A stretch of 23,803 nt of DNA from JBDREF01 sp043820045. GTDB taxonomy: Bacteria > Planctomycetota > Phycisphaerae > Sedimentisphaerales > Anaerobacaceae. The number at the start of each line of letters is the position of its first letter. Position 1 is the first letter of the stretch. The stretch covers positions 1-23,803 of the forward strand of contig JBDREF010000235.1 in NCBI GenBank assembly GCA_043820045.1, read 5' to 3'. Made by a program: the position numbers and the translations under genes. This document shows, piece by piece, positions 14,204 through 22,166 of the stretch. The notes beneath the pieces were generated by a model. It saw nothing but the letters and a program-made list of their open reading frames with translations. It was not told the DNA's origin and made no database searches.

Positions 14204-16252
14204 TTATTGCTGCGCGCCCTGCTGTATCCACGCGAGATTAAAGACATAGTGTTGCTTGCTGCTTATCAGGTGGACCAGGCCGTCCGGCGTCTGGGTGGAA
14301 GCCAGGTATCCTTTCGGTTCGGCGTGTGTGCGGTCCATGATGAACTTTCCGGTATTTCCGCCGCCGTCGAGTTCTCTTTTGGGACCGCCGTCGGTGATGA
14401 GCCGCTTGACGGGCCAGGTTTTGCCCTCGTCGAAGGACAGCGCTGCGAACATGCCGAACGCCTGAATTCGTTTGCCGTCGGCGTCCTGAACGGCCATACC
14501 CGCTTTGCGGTCCGTGAAGCTCACGAGCAGGATGGGCCCTTCCTGCAACCGCCGCAGGATCAGTCGCTGTCCGCTGCCGAGGCCGGGGAACTCGCTCGCC
14601 GAATACGTCCAGCTCCAGCCCATGTCTTTCGACAGGCTCATCGGCATTCGCCCGTCGATGTTATTGCCCCGGCCGAACCCCATCAGCGTGCCGTCTTTTA
14701 ACTGAGTGACTCCGCCATGAATGCCGGCAACCCACCCGCCGGTTGTGCCGGATGCGAAACTCGGCTCGGGCCGGCCTTCTCCGTGATCGACCCAGGTCTT
14801 GCCGCCGTCCCGGCTGATATGTACGGCGGTGCCGCCGTTTCCGCCGGTGACTGCGTCGCAAGGCAGAACGAGAAAGCCCTCACGCGTTCGAAAGACGGAT
14901 TCCACGGGCATGTGGCGAAGGCCGTGCTCGGGGTTGATCAGCCGGCCCTTCGACCATGTCGCGCCGTTGTCTGTCGAGATTCGCATGACGGTTGCGAGAT
15001 TGCCCCACGTCGCCGCAGCGGATAAGCCGTTAAAGTGGTAGATAGTGCCCTGCCCGTCGAACCATAAAGCGGGAGCGTGGTCGTTGCGGTCCGGCGCGTC
15101 CCAGAAGGTCGAAGCCGGCTCCCACGATTCCGAGCCGTATCGCAGGCGGCTGGCTAGTATGCCCAGCTCGCGGCCCGGCTCGTCCCGGCATGAATACCAG
15201 ATCGCCAGCAGGTCGCCGTTGGGACAATCGACCAACGCCGGGTCGTGGTTGTGCTCGGAGTACATGGGACCATCGGAACCGGCAGGAATCTTGACGTACT
15301 CGCGGGGTCCTTTGAAATAAGGCTCGTTGGGGTCGGGACCATCGGCCCATCCGGGTCGAGTCACCTGGGCGAGGTCCTGCATATTCAGTGGCGGCTCCGG
15401 TATGGGGAGCGGCTCGGTCTTTGGCGTCTCGCCCATAACGACGCGGAAGCCTATAAGCCAGCTTTTGTCCTGCGGCAGGGTGCCGAGTCGATTCGCCGAG
15501 CGCAGAAACGTCAGCTCCGTGCCGTGACTTCCGCCCCGGGTAACCTTAAAATCGCCATCGGTCCGCCCCACCGGGTCGGTCTGCTCGCCCTGCTCATACG
15601 GGCCGTACCAATCTTGGCACCATTCTTCGACGTTGCCGTGCATGTCGTAAAGGCCCCACGAATTCGCCTTGGTTCGCCCTACTGTGAGCGGCACCGGCTC
15701 AGCGCCCTTACGGCGGCGCGCCGGGTCGGGAAACCAGGTAATCTGAGCGTTCTTGCGAAACTCTCCCGGCAGACTGTCGCCGGTGTGGTAGGCAGTGGTC
15801 GTCCCGGCGCGGCAGGCGTACTCCCATTCGGCCTCGGTAGGCAGGCGGTACGGCTTGCCTTCCTTCTTAGAGAGCCATTTGCAGAACTCAACCGCTTCAT
15901 GCCAGCTTACAAACACTACGGCCTCGTCGTCTTCTTTGGAGAAGTCGAGTTTTCCGCGAAGCTGGCGGTGCGCAGGGGCGAATTGCTCGTATTGAGCATT
16001 AGTCACTTCAGTCTCGCTCATGTGGAACGGCCTGGTGATTTTCACCCTGCGCACGGGCCTCTCGTCCCAGTCGCCGCCTTCTCCCTGTCCCATCAGAAAA
16101 GAGCCCGCCTGAATGCGAACAAGTTTCATGCCTGTGGAATTGACGAACGTATCCGGCGTTTCCGCCTGGCGCGATCCCGCTGGGGCCCACGGTGACAGAA
16201 GTCCCGCCACGAGGCAGATTGCAGAGATTGCCGGCCATTTGCTTCTGTTCAT
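14204..16252 (-). CDS. Secreted FGE-like/sialidase-like fusion protein
   Basis: Exported protein of 682 residues with a signal peptide (about 1-25). Residues of about 33-275 form a formylglycine-generating-enzyme (SUMF1-like) domain: GMKLVRIQAGSFLMGQ, TEVTNAQYEQF, YRLPTEAEWEYACRAG and NSWGLYDMHGNVEEWC are all present. The region that holds the two catalytic cysteines in true FGE reads TRGGSHGTELTFLRSANR here, with no cysteine, so oxidation of sulfatases is unlikely. Residues of about 310-680 look like a sialidase/BNR beta-propeller with Asp-box-like motifs (ISTDNGATW, ISRDGGKTW, LSKDMGWSW, LSFDEGKTW). The fusion probably binds or trims extracellular glycans. AAAGGTGAT upstream of the ATG supports this start over a TTG 15 nt earlier. 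Confidence 0.82.
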   Translation of the reverse strand: MNRSKWPAISAICLVAGLLSPWAPAGSRQAETPDTFVNSTGMKLVRIQAGSFLMGQGEGGDWDERPVRRVKITRPFHMSETEVTNAQYEQFAPAHRQLRGKLDFSKEDDEAVVFVSWHEAVEFCKWLSKKEGKPYRLPTEAEWEYACRAGTTTAYHTGDSLPGEFRKNAQITWFPDPARRRKGAEPVPLTVGRTKANSWGLYDMHGNVEEWCQDWYGPYEQGEQTDPVGRTDGDFKVTRGGSHGTELTFLRSANRLGTLPQDKSWLIGFRVVMGETPKTEPLPIPEPPLNMQDLAQVTRPGWADGPDPNEPYFKGPREYVKIPAGSDGPMYSEHNHDPALVDCPNGDLLAIWYSCRDEPGRELGILASRLRYGSESWEPASTFWDAPDRNDHAPALWFDGQGTIYHFNGLSAAATWGNLATVMRISTDNGATWSKGRLINPEHGLRHMPVESVFRTREGFLVLPCDAVTGGNGGTAVHISRDGGKTWVDHGEGRPEPSFASGTTGGWVAGIHGGVTQLKDGTLMGFGRGNNIDGRMPMSLSKDMGWSWTYSASEFPGLGSGQRLILRRLQEGPILLVSFTDRKAGMAVQDADGKRIQAFGMFAALSFDEGKTWPVKRLITDGGPKRELDGGGNTGKFIMDRTHAEPKGYLASTQTPDGLVHLISSKQHYVFNLAWIQQGAQQ

Positions 16253-16263
16253 ATCATCACCTT

Positions 16264-16530
16264 TCAAGTTTCTTGATTGCTGTGAATTTCAATAAACTGG
16301 CGGACTTGCGGCTTGACGTATATCTGCTCAATATCGACTACTTTCGCTACCGCTTCGGCGCACATTACCGCCGTGGCGACGCTGGGCGCATTGGTATCGA
16401 CAAATAAAATATACTGTCCCTTGACCGTGCAGAGTCCCCCGCCGTTTCCGCCGAGCGGCTCGTTGCGAATCTCAACGCCGTTCGCTTCCAACAACGCCAA
16501 AAGCTCTTCCATGATCGTCCGCTCGTTCAT
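16264..16530 (-). CDS. Small conserved protein of unknown function
   Basis: Protein of 88 residues. Its most striking segment is EPLGGNGGGLCTVKGQYILFVDTNA (about 24-48), with a glycine cluster and a single cysteine, followed by an amphipathic helix and IYVKPQVRQFIE. I recall this glycine-rich LGGxGGGLCxxxGxxxLFVD pattern in widespread bacterial hypothetical proteins, but no function is known to me. No signal peptide or membrane helix is seen, so it is probably cytoplasmic. The stop lies 11 nt upstream of the sialidase-like gene start, and the gene heads that operon. It diverges from the histidine kinase. No strong Shine-Dalgarno is present; a Met at position 7 is an alternative start. Confidence 0.7.
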   Translation of the reverse strand: MNERTIMEELLALLEANGVEIRNEPLGGNGGGLCTVKGQYILFVDTNAPSVATAVMCAEAVAKVVDIEQIYVKPQVRQFIEIHSNQET

Positions 16531-16587
16531 AGTTCGCGCATCATTTTACGAACATCGCAGTTCAAGAAAAAACACGCCAAAAGTCGA

Positions 16588-16593
16588 TATAAT
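16588..16593 (+). promoter_or_regulatory. TATAAT -10 box in front of the kinase gene
   Basis: An exact TATAAT sits 36 nt before the kinase start codon, inside the 99-bp divergent gap. No convincing -35 hexamer is found at 16-18 bp spacing (TTCAAG lies 21 bp upstream), so the promoter may need an activator. Transcription would start near 16600. Confidence 0.45.
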
Positions 16594-16601
16594 TCAATAA
16601 A

Positions 16602-16615
16602 TATAGAATTCTATA
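16602..16615. promoter_or_regulatory. Perfect 14-bp palindrome, candidate operator
   Basis: TATAGAATTCTATA is a perfect palindrome placed 8 bp after the TATAAT box and just before the kinase ribosome binding site. That position, over the expected transcription start, suits a repressor operator. AT-rich palindromes can also arise by chance. A weaker inverted repeat GAAC-N6-GTTC lies at 16550-16563. Confidence 0.45.
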
Positions 16616-16629
16616 GCAGGAGCAGACAA

Positions 16630-17406
16630 TTGGCAAGCATAACCGAAAAACGCCTCTCACTGCACAAGCGCGTGCAGGTCCAGGAACATCAGAACAAGAC
16701 CCTGAAATCGCAGCTCGCCCAGCTCCAGCCCCTCGTCAATATGGGCACCGTCAGTTACATGATAGCTCACGAAATCAACAATATGCTCACGCCTCTTAAG
16801 AGCTACGCCACGCTTGCCCTGGACAATCTCGACGACAAGGCCCTGACCGAGAAGGCGCTCGGCAAGGTGGTAACGAACTGTGAGCGTGCCTCGAAAATCA
16901 TGGACAGTATGCTCGCCCTGGCGAACGGCGAGACGCAGGAAAAGAACACAACTCGACTCCGTACCCTGGTCGAAGAGATTTTTGCCGGTCTTTGTCGGGA
17001 TTTTGCGAAGGATGGGGTAGTTGTGGAAATTATGATTCCGGACGATTTGGGGGTCTGGGGCATTCCCGTCCAGATACAGCAGGTCCTGATGAATCTGATT
17101 CTCAATGCGCGCGATGCAATGCTCGCGCGCGGCGGTGTCTTGACCATCAGAGCTTCGGACGGAAACGGCAATGTCCAGATAGAGGTCGCCGACACGGGAA
17201 GCGGCATCGAGCCGGGCGATCTGGAAAATATTTTCGATACGTTTTTCACCACCAAGTCGGACAAAGGACCCGCTGCAGGGCGTTCGGGGGCCGGCATCGG
17301 TCTTGCCTTCTGCAAAATGATTGTCGATGGACACGATGGCTGCGTCTCGGTAGAATCCAAACCTGGTCATGGAACCAATTTCAAGATAACTCTGCCCAAA
17401 CCATAG
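16630..17406 (+). CDS. Soluble histidine kinase without sensor domain
   Basis: Protein of 258 residues. A short N-terminal coiled coil (about 8-35) leads to the dimerisation/phosphoacceptor helix MIAHEINNMLTPL with His47, then a HATPase domain: N-box NLILNARDAM (155-164), G1 DTGSGI (188-193) and G2 GAGIGLAFCK (220-229). No transmembrane helix, PAS, GAF or HAMP domain is present, so it would sense signals in the cytoplasm or through a partner protein. The TTG start is supported by AGGAG 7 nt upstream. It is the first gene of a plus-strand operon and lies 14 nt before the first CNNM gene. No response regulator is adjacent on this strand; the nearest is at the far end of the divergent operon. 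Confidence 0.88.
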   Translation: MASITEKRLSLHKRVQVQEHQNKTLKSQLAQLQPLVNMGTVSYMIAHEINNMLTPLKSYATLALDNLDDKALTEKALGKVVTNCERASKIMDSMLALANGETQEKNTTRLRTLVEEIFAGLCRDFAKDGVVVEIMIPDDLGVWGIPVQIQQVLMNLILNARDAMLARGGVLTIRASDGNGNVQIEVADTGSGIEPGDLENIFDTFFTTKSDKGPAAGRSGAGIGLAFCKMIVDGHDGCVSVESKPGHGTNFKITLPKP

Positions 17407-17420
17407 TCAGGTAATCGCTG

Positions 17421-18674
17421 ATGGCGACCCAGTTGCCCAAGATTGTACTGCTGCTGTTTCTGCTCGCAGGCTCGGCTTTCTTTTCAGGAGCTGAGACGGC
17501 GTTCTTCAATCTGTCGCGGAGACAGATAAAACTGCTCAGAGAATCCGGGCACAGGCTCCAGAAGCTCGCCGCAAATCTGCTGGACAGACCCGGGCAATTA
17601 CTCAACTGCTTTCTGTTCGGCAACATGACGGTGAACGTGCTGTTCTACGCCGTCGTAAGTGTCCTGACGATCCGCCTTAAGGCCCAGAGCAGCCTGGTCG
17701 CGGCAATAGCGGCGATGCTGAGCTTTACTGTGCTGGTGCTCTTCGGCGAGATACTGCCTAAATCGCTTGCCTATGCCAATTCGAAGTCTCTGAGTGCGGC
17801 GGCCGCCCTGCCGGCTTTCGTATGCCTCCAAATCTTCGCACCTATCGAGTTCGTGTTCAAAGTTCTCATACTTGAGCCGGCGCTGCGGCTGCTTTTGGGC
17901 CCGGTCAGAGGGCCCGAGACGATAACCGTAGGCGAGTTCAAATCTCTTATTGACACCACCCGCAGGCAGGGATTGCTCACCGCCGATGAAAACAAACTCT
18001 TAACCGAAGTAATCGAGCTTGGTTTTCTGAAGGTCCGCCACGTTATGCGGCCGCGCGTGGATATGTTCGCCTGCGACGTTACGGATTCGAGCGGGACGGC
18101 CCGCGAGAAGATGGAGCAGAATCATCTCACCAAGCTACCCGTTTATCTTGGGACGATAGACAACGTCGTCGGACTTGTGAACCTCCGACAGATCCTGCTG
18201 CAACCGGCCGTATCGCTGGACAAAATCGTCCAGAAGGCCAATTTTGTGCCCGAGCAGAAGACCGTCGAGTCTCTCCTTGAGTTCTTCCGCCGCAGTAAAA
18301 CGGACACGGCGATAGTCGTGGACGAATACGGCGGAATTGCCGGTTCCGTCTGCCTCGAGGACATCGCCGAGGAGCTGTTCGGCAGAATCGAAGCGACGAG
18401 CCAAATCGAACCCATCGAACAAACGGGGCCTTTCGAGTATCGACTGGCGGGCAATCTGGCGGTTCACGACTGGGCCGAGGAGTTCGGCGTTGATCCGGCC
18501 GAGACGCGAGTGGTCACAATAGGGGGACTCGTGACCGCCCTTCTCGGCAAAATGCCCCGGAACGGCGACGTGGCCTATTTGAAAAACCTGAAGTTTACCG
18601 TCGAAAAGGTGGAAAAGCACCGGATAGAAACTCTTATATTAACCCTTGAGCCTTTGAAAACCAATGGCAAATAG
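17421..18674 (+). CDS. CNNM/CorC-type membrane protein with CBS domains
   Basis: Protein of 417 residues with the full HlyC/CorC architecture: a DUF21/CNNM membrane domain (about 1-180, with SGAETAFFNLSRRQ and FGEILPKSLAYANS), a CBS pair (about 205-325, with VMRPRVDMF, IDNVVGLVNLRQI and VVDEYGGIAGSVCLEDI), and a C-terminal CorC_HlyC domain (about 340-410, from FEYRLAGNLAVHDW). Bacterial relatives export magnesium or sodium and are gated by nucleotide at the CBS pair. It overlaps the next gene by 11 nt, so translation of the two is coupled. The ATG shown has only a weak ribosome binding site. Confidence 0.9.
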   Translation: MATQLPKIVLLLFLLAGSAFFSGAETAFFNLSRRQIKLLRESGHRLQKLAANLLDRPGQLLNCFLFGNMTVNVLFYAVVSVLTIRLKAQSSLVAAIAAMLSFTVLVLFGEILPKSLAYANSKSLSAAAALPAFVCLQIFAPIEFVFKVLILEPALRLLLGPVRGPETITVGEFKSLIDTTRRQGLLTADENKLLTEVIELGFLKVRHVMRPRVDMFACDVTDSSGTAREKMEQNHLTKLPVYLGTIDNVVGLVNLRQILLQPAVSLDKIVQKANFVPEQKTVESLLEFFRRSKTDTAIVVDEYGGIAGSVCLEDIAEELFGRIEATSQIEPIEQTGPFEYRLAGNLAVHDWAEEFGVDPAETRVVTIGGLVTALLGKMPRNGDVAYLKNLKFTVEKVEKHRIETLILTLEPLKTNGK

Positions 18675-19674
18675 CCTATTCCCGGTACTGTTGGTCGTGC
18701 TGTTCGTAATCGTAGGCGGTTCGTTCGCCGGCGCCGAGACTGGTATGTACCAGCTCAGCCGGCTTCGATTACGGCTGGGTGTGGAGAAGAAACGCCTGCT
18801 GTTTGTCATGCTCGGCAGATGTTTGCATGACAGTTCAGGCCTGTTGTTGACGATGCTGATAGGCACCAATCTTGCCCACTACTTCTGCACGAGCATTGTC
18901 ACCGGCATGTTCCTCGCGGAGGTCGGCGACGAACATAAGGCCGAGTTTTTTGCGACCCTCCTGACCGTGCCGGTATTGTTCGTCTTTTCGGAGCTTATCC
19001 CCAAGAATATCTTTCTCTATCGGGCGGACGTTATCATGCCCTACCTTTCGCCGCTCTTATATGCGTTTCATAAGCTCCTGAACTTCTGCGGTGTGGTGCC
19101 TCTGCTCAAACTCATATCGAGTCTCTTCACCCGGCTGGCCGGGCCGGTCGCCTCTGCCAAGACGGTGATAACCTCCGCCCAGAGGCACAAGGTCCAGGCT
19201 ATCCTGAAGGATACTCATGAAGAGGGGATTCTCAGCCCGGTGCAGAATGACATCATAAACCGTCTGATCAGCATCTCCCACGTTCACCTCAAGTCGGTCA
19301 TGATACCTATCAACAACGTCGAATTGGTCGATGTCGATACCGATGATTCGGCTCTTCTGAGTAAGCTGGAAAAGTGCGCCTTTACCCGCCTGCCGGTGTT
19401 CCGCGGGGAGGCAGACAGCATTGTCGGCTTCGTAAACATCTACGAGGCTTTGAGTTCATCGCAAAAATTCGCCGATCTGAACGGTTTGGTGAAGCCGATC
19501 CGGAAGATCGATGGAGACACAACCGTCACGGACGCGATAAACATCATGCAGAAAGAGAATCAAAAGATTGTTCTGGTCACGAGGTCCGGGCGTCTCGGGG
19601 GCGAAAGGCCCGTCGGAATCGCGACAATGAAAGACCTGGTGGAGGAGCTTCTCGGCGAATTGGCCGAATGGTAA
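18664..19674 (+). CDS. CNNM-type membrane protein lacking the CorC domain
   Basis: Paralogue of the preceding gene, 336 residues. The membrane domain is complete (SFAGAETGMYQLSRLRLRLG near the N-terminus, FSELIPKNIF in the third helix region), and a CBS pair follows (MIPINNVELVDVD, LPVFRGEADSIVGFVNI, VGIATMKDLVEELLGEL). The protein ends right after the second CBS motif, so the C-terminal CorC_HlyC domain of its partner is missing. The two overlapping genes, one with and one without this domain, probably encode a heteromeric transporter. The start lies inside the end of the first gene; the glycosyltransferase gene begins 1 nt after the stop. Confidence 0.88.
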   Translation: MANSLFPVLLVVLFVIVGGSFAGAETGMYQLSRLRLRLGVEKKRLLFVMLGRCLHDSSGLLLTMLIGTNLAHYFCTSIVTGMFLAEVGDEHKAEFFATLLTVPVLFVFSELIPKNIFLYRADVIMPYLSPLLYAFHKLLNFCGVVPLLKLISSLFTRLAGPVASAKTVITSAQRHKVQAILKDTHEEGILSPVQNDIINRLISISHVHLKSVMIPINNVELVDVDTDDSALLSKLEKCAFTRLPVFRGEADSIVGFVNIYEALSSSQKFADLNGLVKPIRKIDGDTTVTDAINIMQKENQKIVLVTRSGRLGGERPVGIATMKDLVEELLGELAEW

Positions 19675-19675
19675 T

Positions 19676-21247
19676 ATGGTCCGGCGCAAGAAACCACGAT
19701 TGAATAGCGAGACCCCGGCGAGAATCGTCAATGTCGCCGCAGTTCTGGTACTTGTGATTCTGTCGCTTGCGGTACTGGGTAACAGTATGATGAAACCCGT
19801 CGGCCGGGACGAACAAATGTACTGCACCGGCGCCGTTTGCCTGGCACAGGGCAAGCTGATCTACAGGGACTTCTCATACGCGGCCCAGATGCCCTACCAC
19901 CCGCTGTTATGCGCAGCCTTGTACAAGATTTTCAACACGACTCATTACCTGCTTGTCGGCAGACTTGTCTCCTGCGTATGCGATATTCTCGTGATGGTGT
20001 GCATCGTCGGGATATACCGGCGCATATTCAAATCCTTCAGAGTTTACGGGATACTTTTTGGCCTGGCCGCGGCGGTGCTGTACGTGTTCAATCCGCTCGT
20101 CGATTATGCCAACGGCTACGCATGGAACCACGATGTGGTGATATTGTGCGTCGTGCTGTCTTTCTGGTTGTTCGTCTCGACGGATTTCCGGCAAAGATCT
20201 GCATATTGGCGCATCGCCGCGATGGGCGCCCTGCTGACCTTCGCAACCTGCATGCGCGTGACTACGGCGCTGGTGGAGCTGCTGTTTTTCGTCATGCTGC
20301 TGACAATGCCCGCCGGGTCGATAATGCAGAGAGTTAAGACCGCCCTGCCGTTTCTGGCGGCCGGCGCAGTCGTCTTGATTTGGCCTGTCTCCGTGATCGC
20401 CCGGGCCCCGCAGGCATTCTTTCTGAACCTCGTCAAGATACCGATGCTCTACGGCCGATGGCTGTACGAAATAGGCATGGTTCACGACAAACTCGGCCTG
20501 ACATTGGCCTGCCTCAATACCGCGGGCTATCGTGTCATTTTGTTGATGACAGTTTACCTGTGCCTGACCGGTTTATATCTTCGCCGCAGCTTGAAGGCGG
20601 CGAATGCCCGAGGCCTGCTGCTTGCCGTCCTGCTTGTGGTGACGTTCTTCGTCATCGCCCTGATTCCGCCAACCATGTGGAGGCAGTACCTTGCGGTCCC
20701 GGTCCCTTTCATGGTGATTGCTTTTGCCTTTCCGCTGTCGTATTTGCGAGAAGTCGCCGACAAGGCCAAAGTCGGCAAACACTTCAAGATAGCCTCTGCG
20801 GTGACGGCGTTTTGCGTACTTGTGGCGGTTACCTCATATCCTGTTGTGCTGTACAGAGTCCCGGTCGTACTTGTTCCCGAAGGATGGGGACCGGTCGAGC
20901 TGCATAAGGTCTCGGCAGACATTGCGCAAAAAGCCAGGCAGCCCGGTCCCGTGCTCACCTTGGCCCCCCTGCTTGCCATCGAAGGCGGCAGCGAAATTTA
21001 TACGGAACTGTCCGCAGGCGCCATAATCTACAGGATTGCCGATTTCCTATCGGCTGAAGAACGCCGGATCACTCACACGGCTGGGCCCGATACGTTCGCA
21101 CCTGTGCTTGAAGCGTCACCGCCTTCTGCGGCGATTTTCGGCCTGGAGATGCGCGGGCTTGAAGAGCCGCTTATGAAGGCGGCCGTAAAGGACGACTGGG
21201 AAGTCAAGAAGTACGAGAACGGTCCTACGGCGTATTTCAGGCCATAG
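19676..21247 (+). CDS. GT-C membrane glycosyltransferase (PMT/ArnT-like)
   Basis: Polytopic membrane protein of 523 residues with about ten to twelve helices. The first extracytoplasmic loop has the GT-C signature, GRDEQMYCTGAVCLAQG, with an Asp-Glu pair near residue 44, followed by YRDFSYAAQMPYHPLL. This loop binds metal and lipid-phosphate sugar in the ArnT/PMT family. The last 100 residues form a soluble extracytoplasmic domain. It probably moves a sugar from a polyprenyl phosphate donor to a lipid, protein or polysaccharide outside the membrane; the acceptor is unknown. It is tightly coupled to the transporter pair, with one nucleotide between stop and start. Confidence 0.8.
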   Translation: MVRRKKPRLNSETPARIVNVAAVLVLVILSLAVLGNSMMKPVGRDEQMYCTGAVCLAQGKLIYRDFSYAAQMPYHPLLCAALYKIFNTTHYLLVGRLVSCVCDILVMVCIVGIYRRIFKSFRVYGILFGLAAAVLYVFNPLVDYANGYAWNHDVVILCVVLSFWLFVSTDFRQRSAYWRIAAMGALLTFATCMRVTTALVELLFFVMLLTMPAGSIMQRVKTALPFLAAGAVVLIWPVSVIARAPQAFFLNLVKIPMLYGRWLYEIGMVHDKLGLTLACLNTAGYRVILLMTVYLCLTGLYLRRSLKAANARGLLLAVLLVVTFFVIALIPPTMWRQYLAVPVPFMVIAFAFPLSYLREVADKAKVGKHFKIASAVTAFCVLVAVTSYPVVLYRVPVVLVPEGWGPVELHKVSADIAQKARQPGPVLTLAPLLAIEGGSEIYTELSAGAIIYRIADFLSAEERRITHTAGPDTFAPVLEASPPSAAIFGLEMRGLEEPLMKAAVKDDWEVKKYENGPTAYFRP

Positions 21248-21321
21248 GAGCAAAGGAAATATCGCCCGTAACGCCAACCAGGACAACACGATTTTGATTT
21301 ATTGCAAAGTGAGAATTTGAA

Positions 21322-22023
21322 ATGAGCGAAAAGAAGAGAATAGTAACACAAGTCGGCTCTTTGCCGTACGACGACGTTGAGGCCGCGGTGGAATACAGTC
21401 TACGGCACGATATACCGTTCCTGCCGGAGCTTCCAAGGCTGGGCGATGCGATGCTGGACTATATCGAGAGGCCCGGCAATATGAGCTGCCTGGAGACCTT
21501 CAAGAAAAAGGTGGACGGCTACGAAACGGTCAAGGTCCAGTGCGTGGGGCCGGCCACTCTTATAACGAGCGGGTATGAGCAGGACGAGGCCATCTCAAGG
21601 GCGTGCCAGCACATCGACGCCATTGTCACCGGCCTGAATGCAGGGGAAATAATCCTCGTCCTGGACGAGCCCGCTCTCGGTCAGGTGGGATTCGATTATC
21701 AGCAGTTGTGGGCGGCGCTTTTCGAGAGCTTCGACGTCACGCCGGGCGTGCACGTCTGCGGCAACATGAACTGGGACGAGTTGTTCCAGTCCCAGGTTGA
21801 AATCATCAGCCACGACGCCTCGGAATACGACATCACCCGCTACCCCGGATACAGGAACGGCAAGAGGATTGCATGGGGAATAAAGGCGAAGGCCGATGTC
21901 AGAGATTTTCAGGAAGGCGACCTGCTGACGCTGCCGTGCGGGATGGGCCCGAAGGTTTACAGCACCGATGATTGCCAGCCGTGCCTTGATACCCTGCTGG
22001 AGGTTTCCGATAACTTCAGGTGA
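21322..22023 (+). CDS. Short MetE C-domain-like zinc protein
   Basis: Protein of 233 residues related to the catalytic C-terminal barrel of cobalamin-independent methionine synthase. Recognisable motifs are TQVGSLPY (9-16), DEPAL (115-119), the zinc site HVCGN with His144 and Cys146, an acidic position at Asp165 where MetE has Glu665, and LPCGMGP with Cys206 as the last ligand. Core MetE-like proteins are usually about 310-350 residues and full MetE about 750, so this is a minimal form and lacks the N-terminal domain. It may methylate a thiol using methylcobalamin or another donor; the methyl donor and acceptor are unknown. It starts 74 nt after the glycosyltransferase gene. Confidence 0.72.
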   Translation: MSEKKRIVTQVGSLPYDDVEAAVEYSLRHDIPFLPELPRLGDAMLDYIERPGNMSCLETFKKKVDGYETVKVQCVGPATLITSGYEQDEAISRACQHIDAIVTGLNAGEIILVLDEPALGQVGFDYQQLWAALFESFDVTPGVHVCGNMNWDELFQSQVEIISHDASEYDITRYPGYRNGKRIAWGIKAKADVRDFQEGDLLTLPCGMGPKVYSTDDCQPCLDTLLEVSDNFR

Positions 22024-22166
22024 AACAAGTTGAGCAAACGAATAGTCTTTGGGCGGGAATATGGACAATCAGGCAGGCAAGGCCGGGCGAAACAAACTCG
22101 AAAAGGGATTGTTATCAACGAGGAATCATGGCCCGGTTTGGTATCGAGCAGTAGGAGGCTGGTAAA

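Noticed and set aside
15245..16195. Plus-strand frame of 316 codons inside the FGE/sialidase gene
   Set aside because: Antisense to a protein with signal peptide, FGE motifs and Asp boxes; no ribosome binding site or domain.
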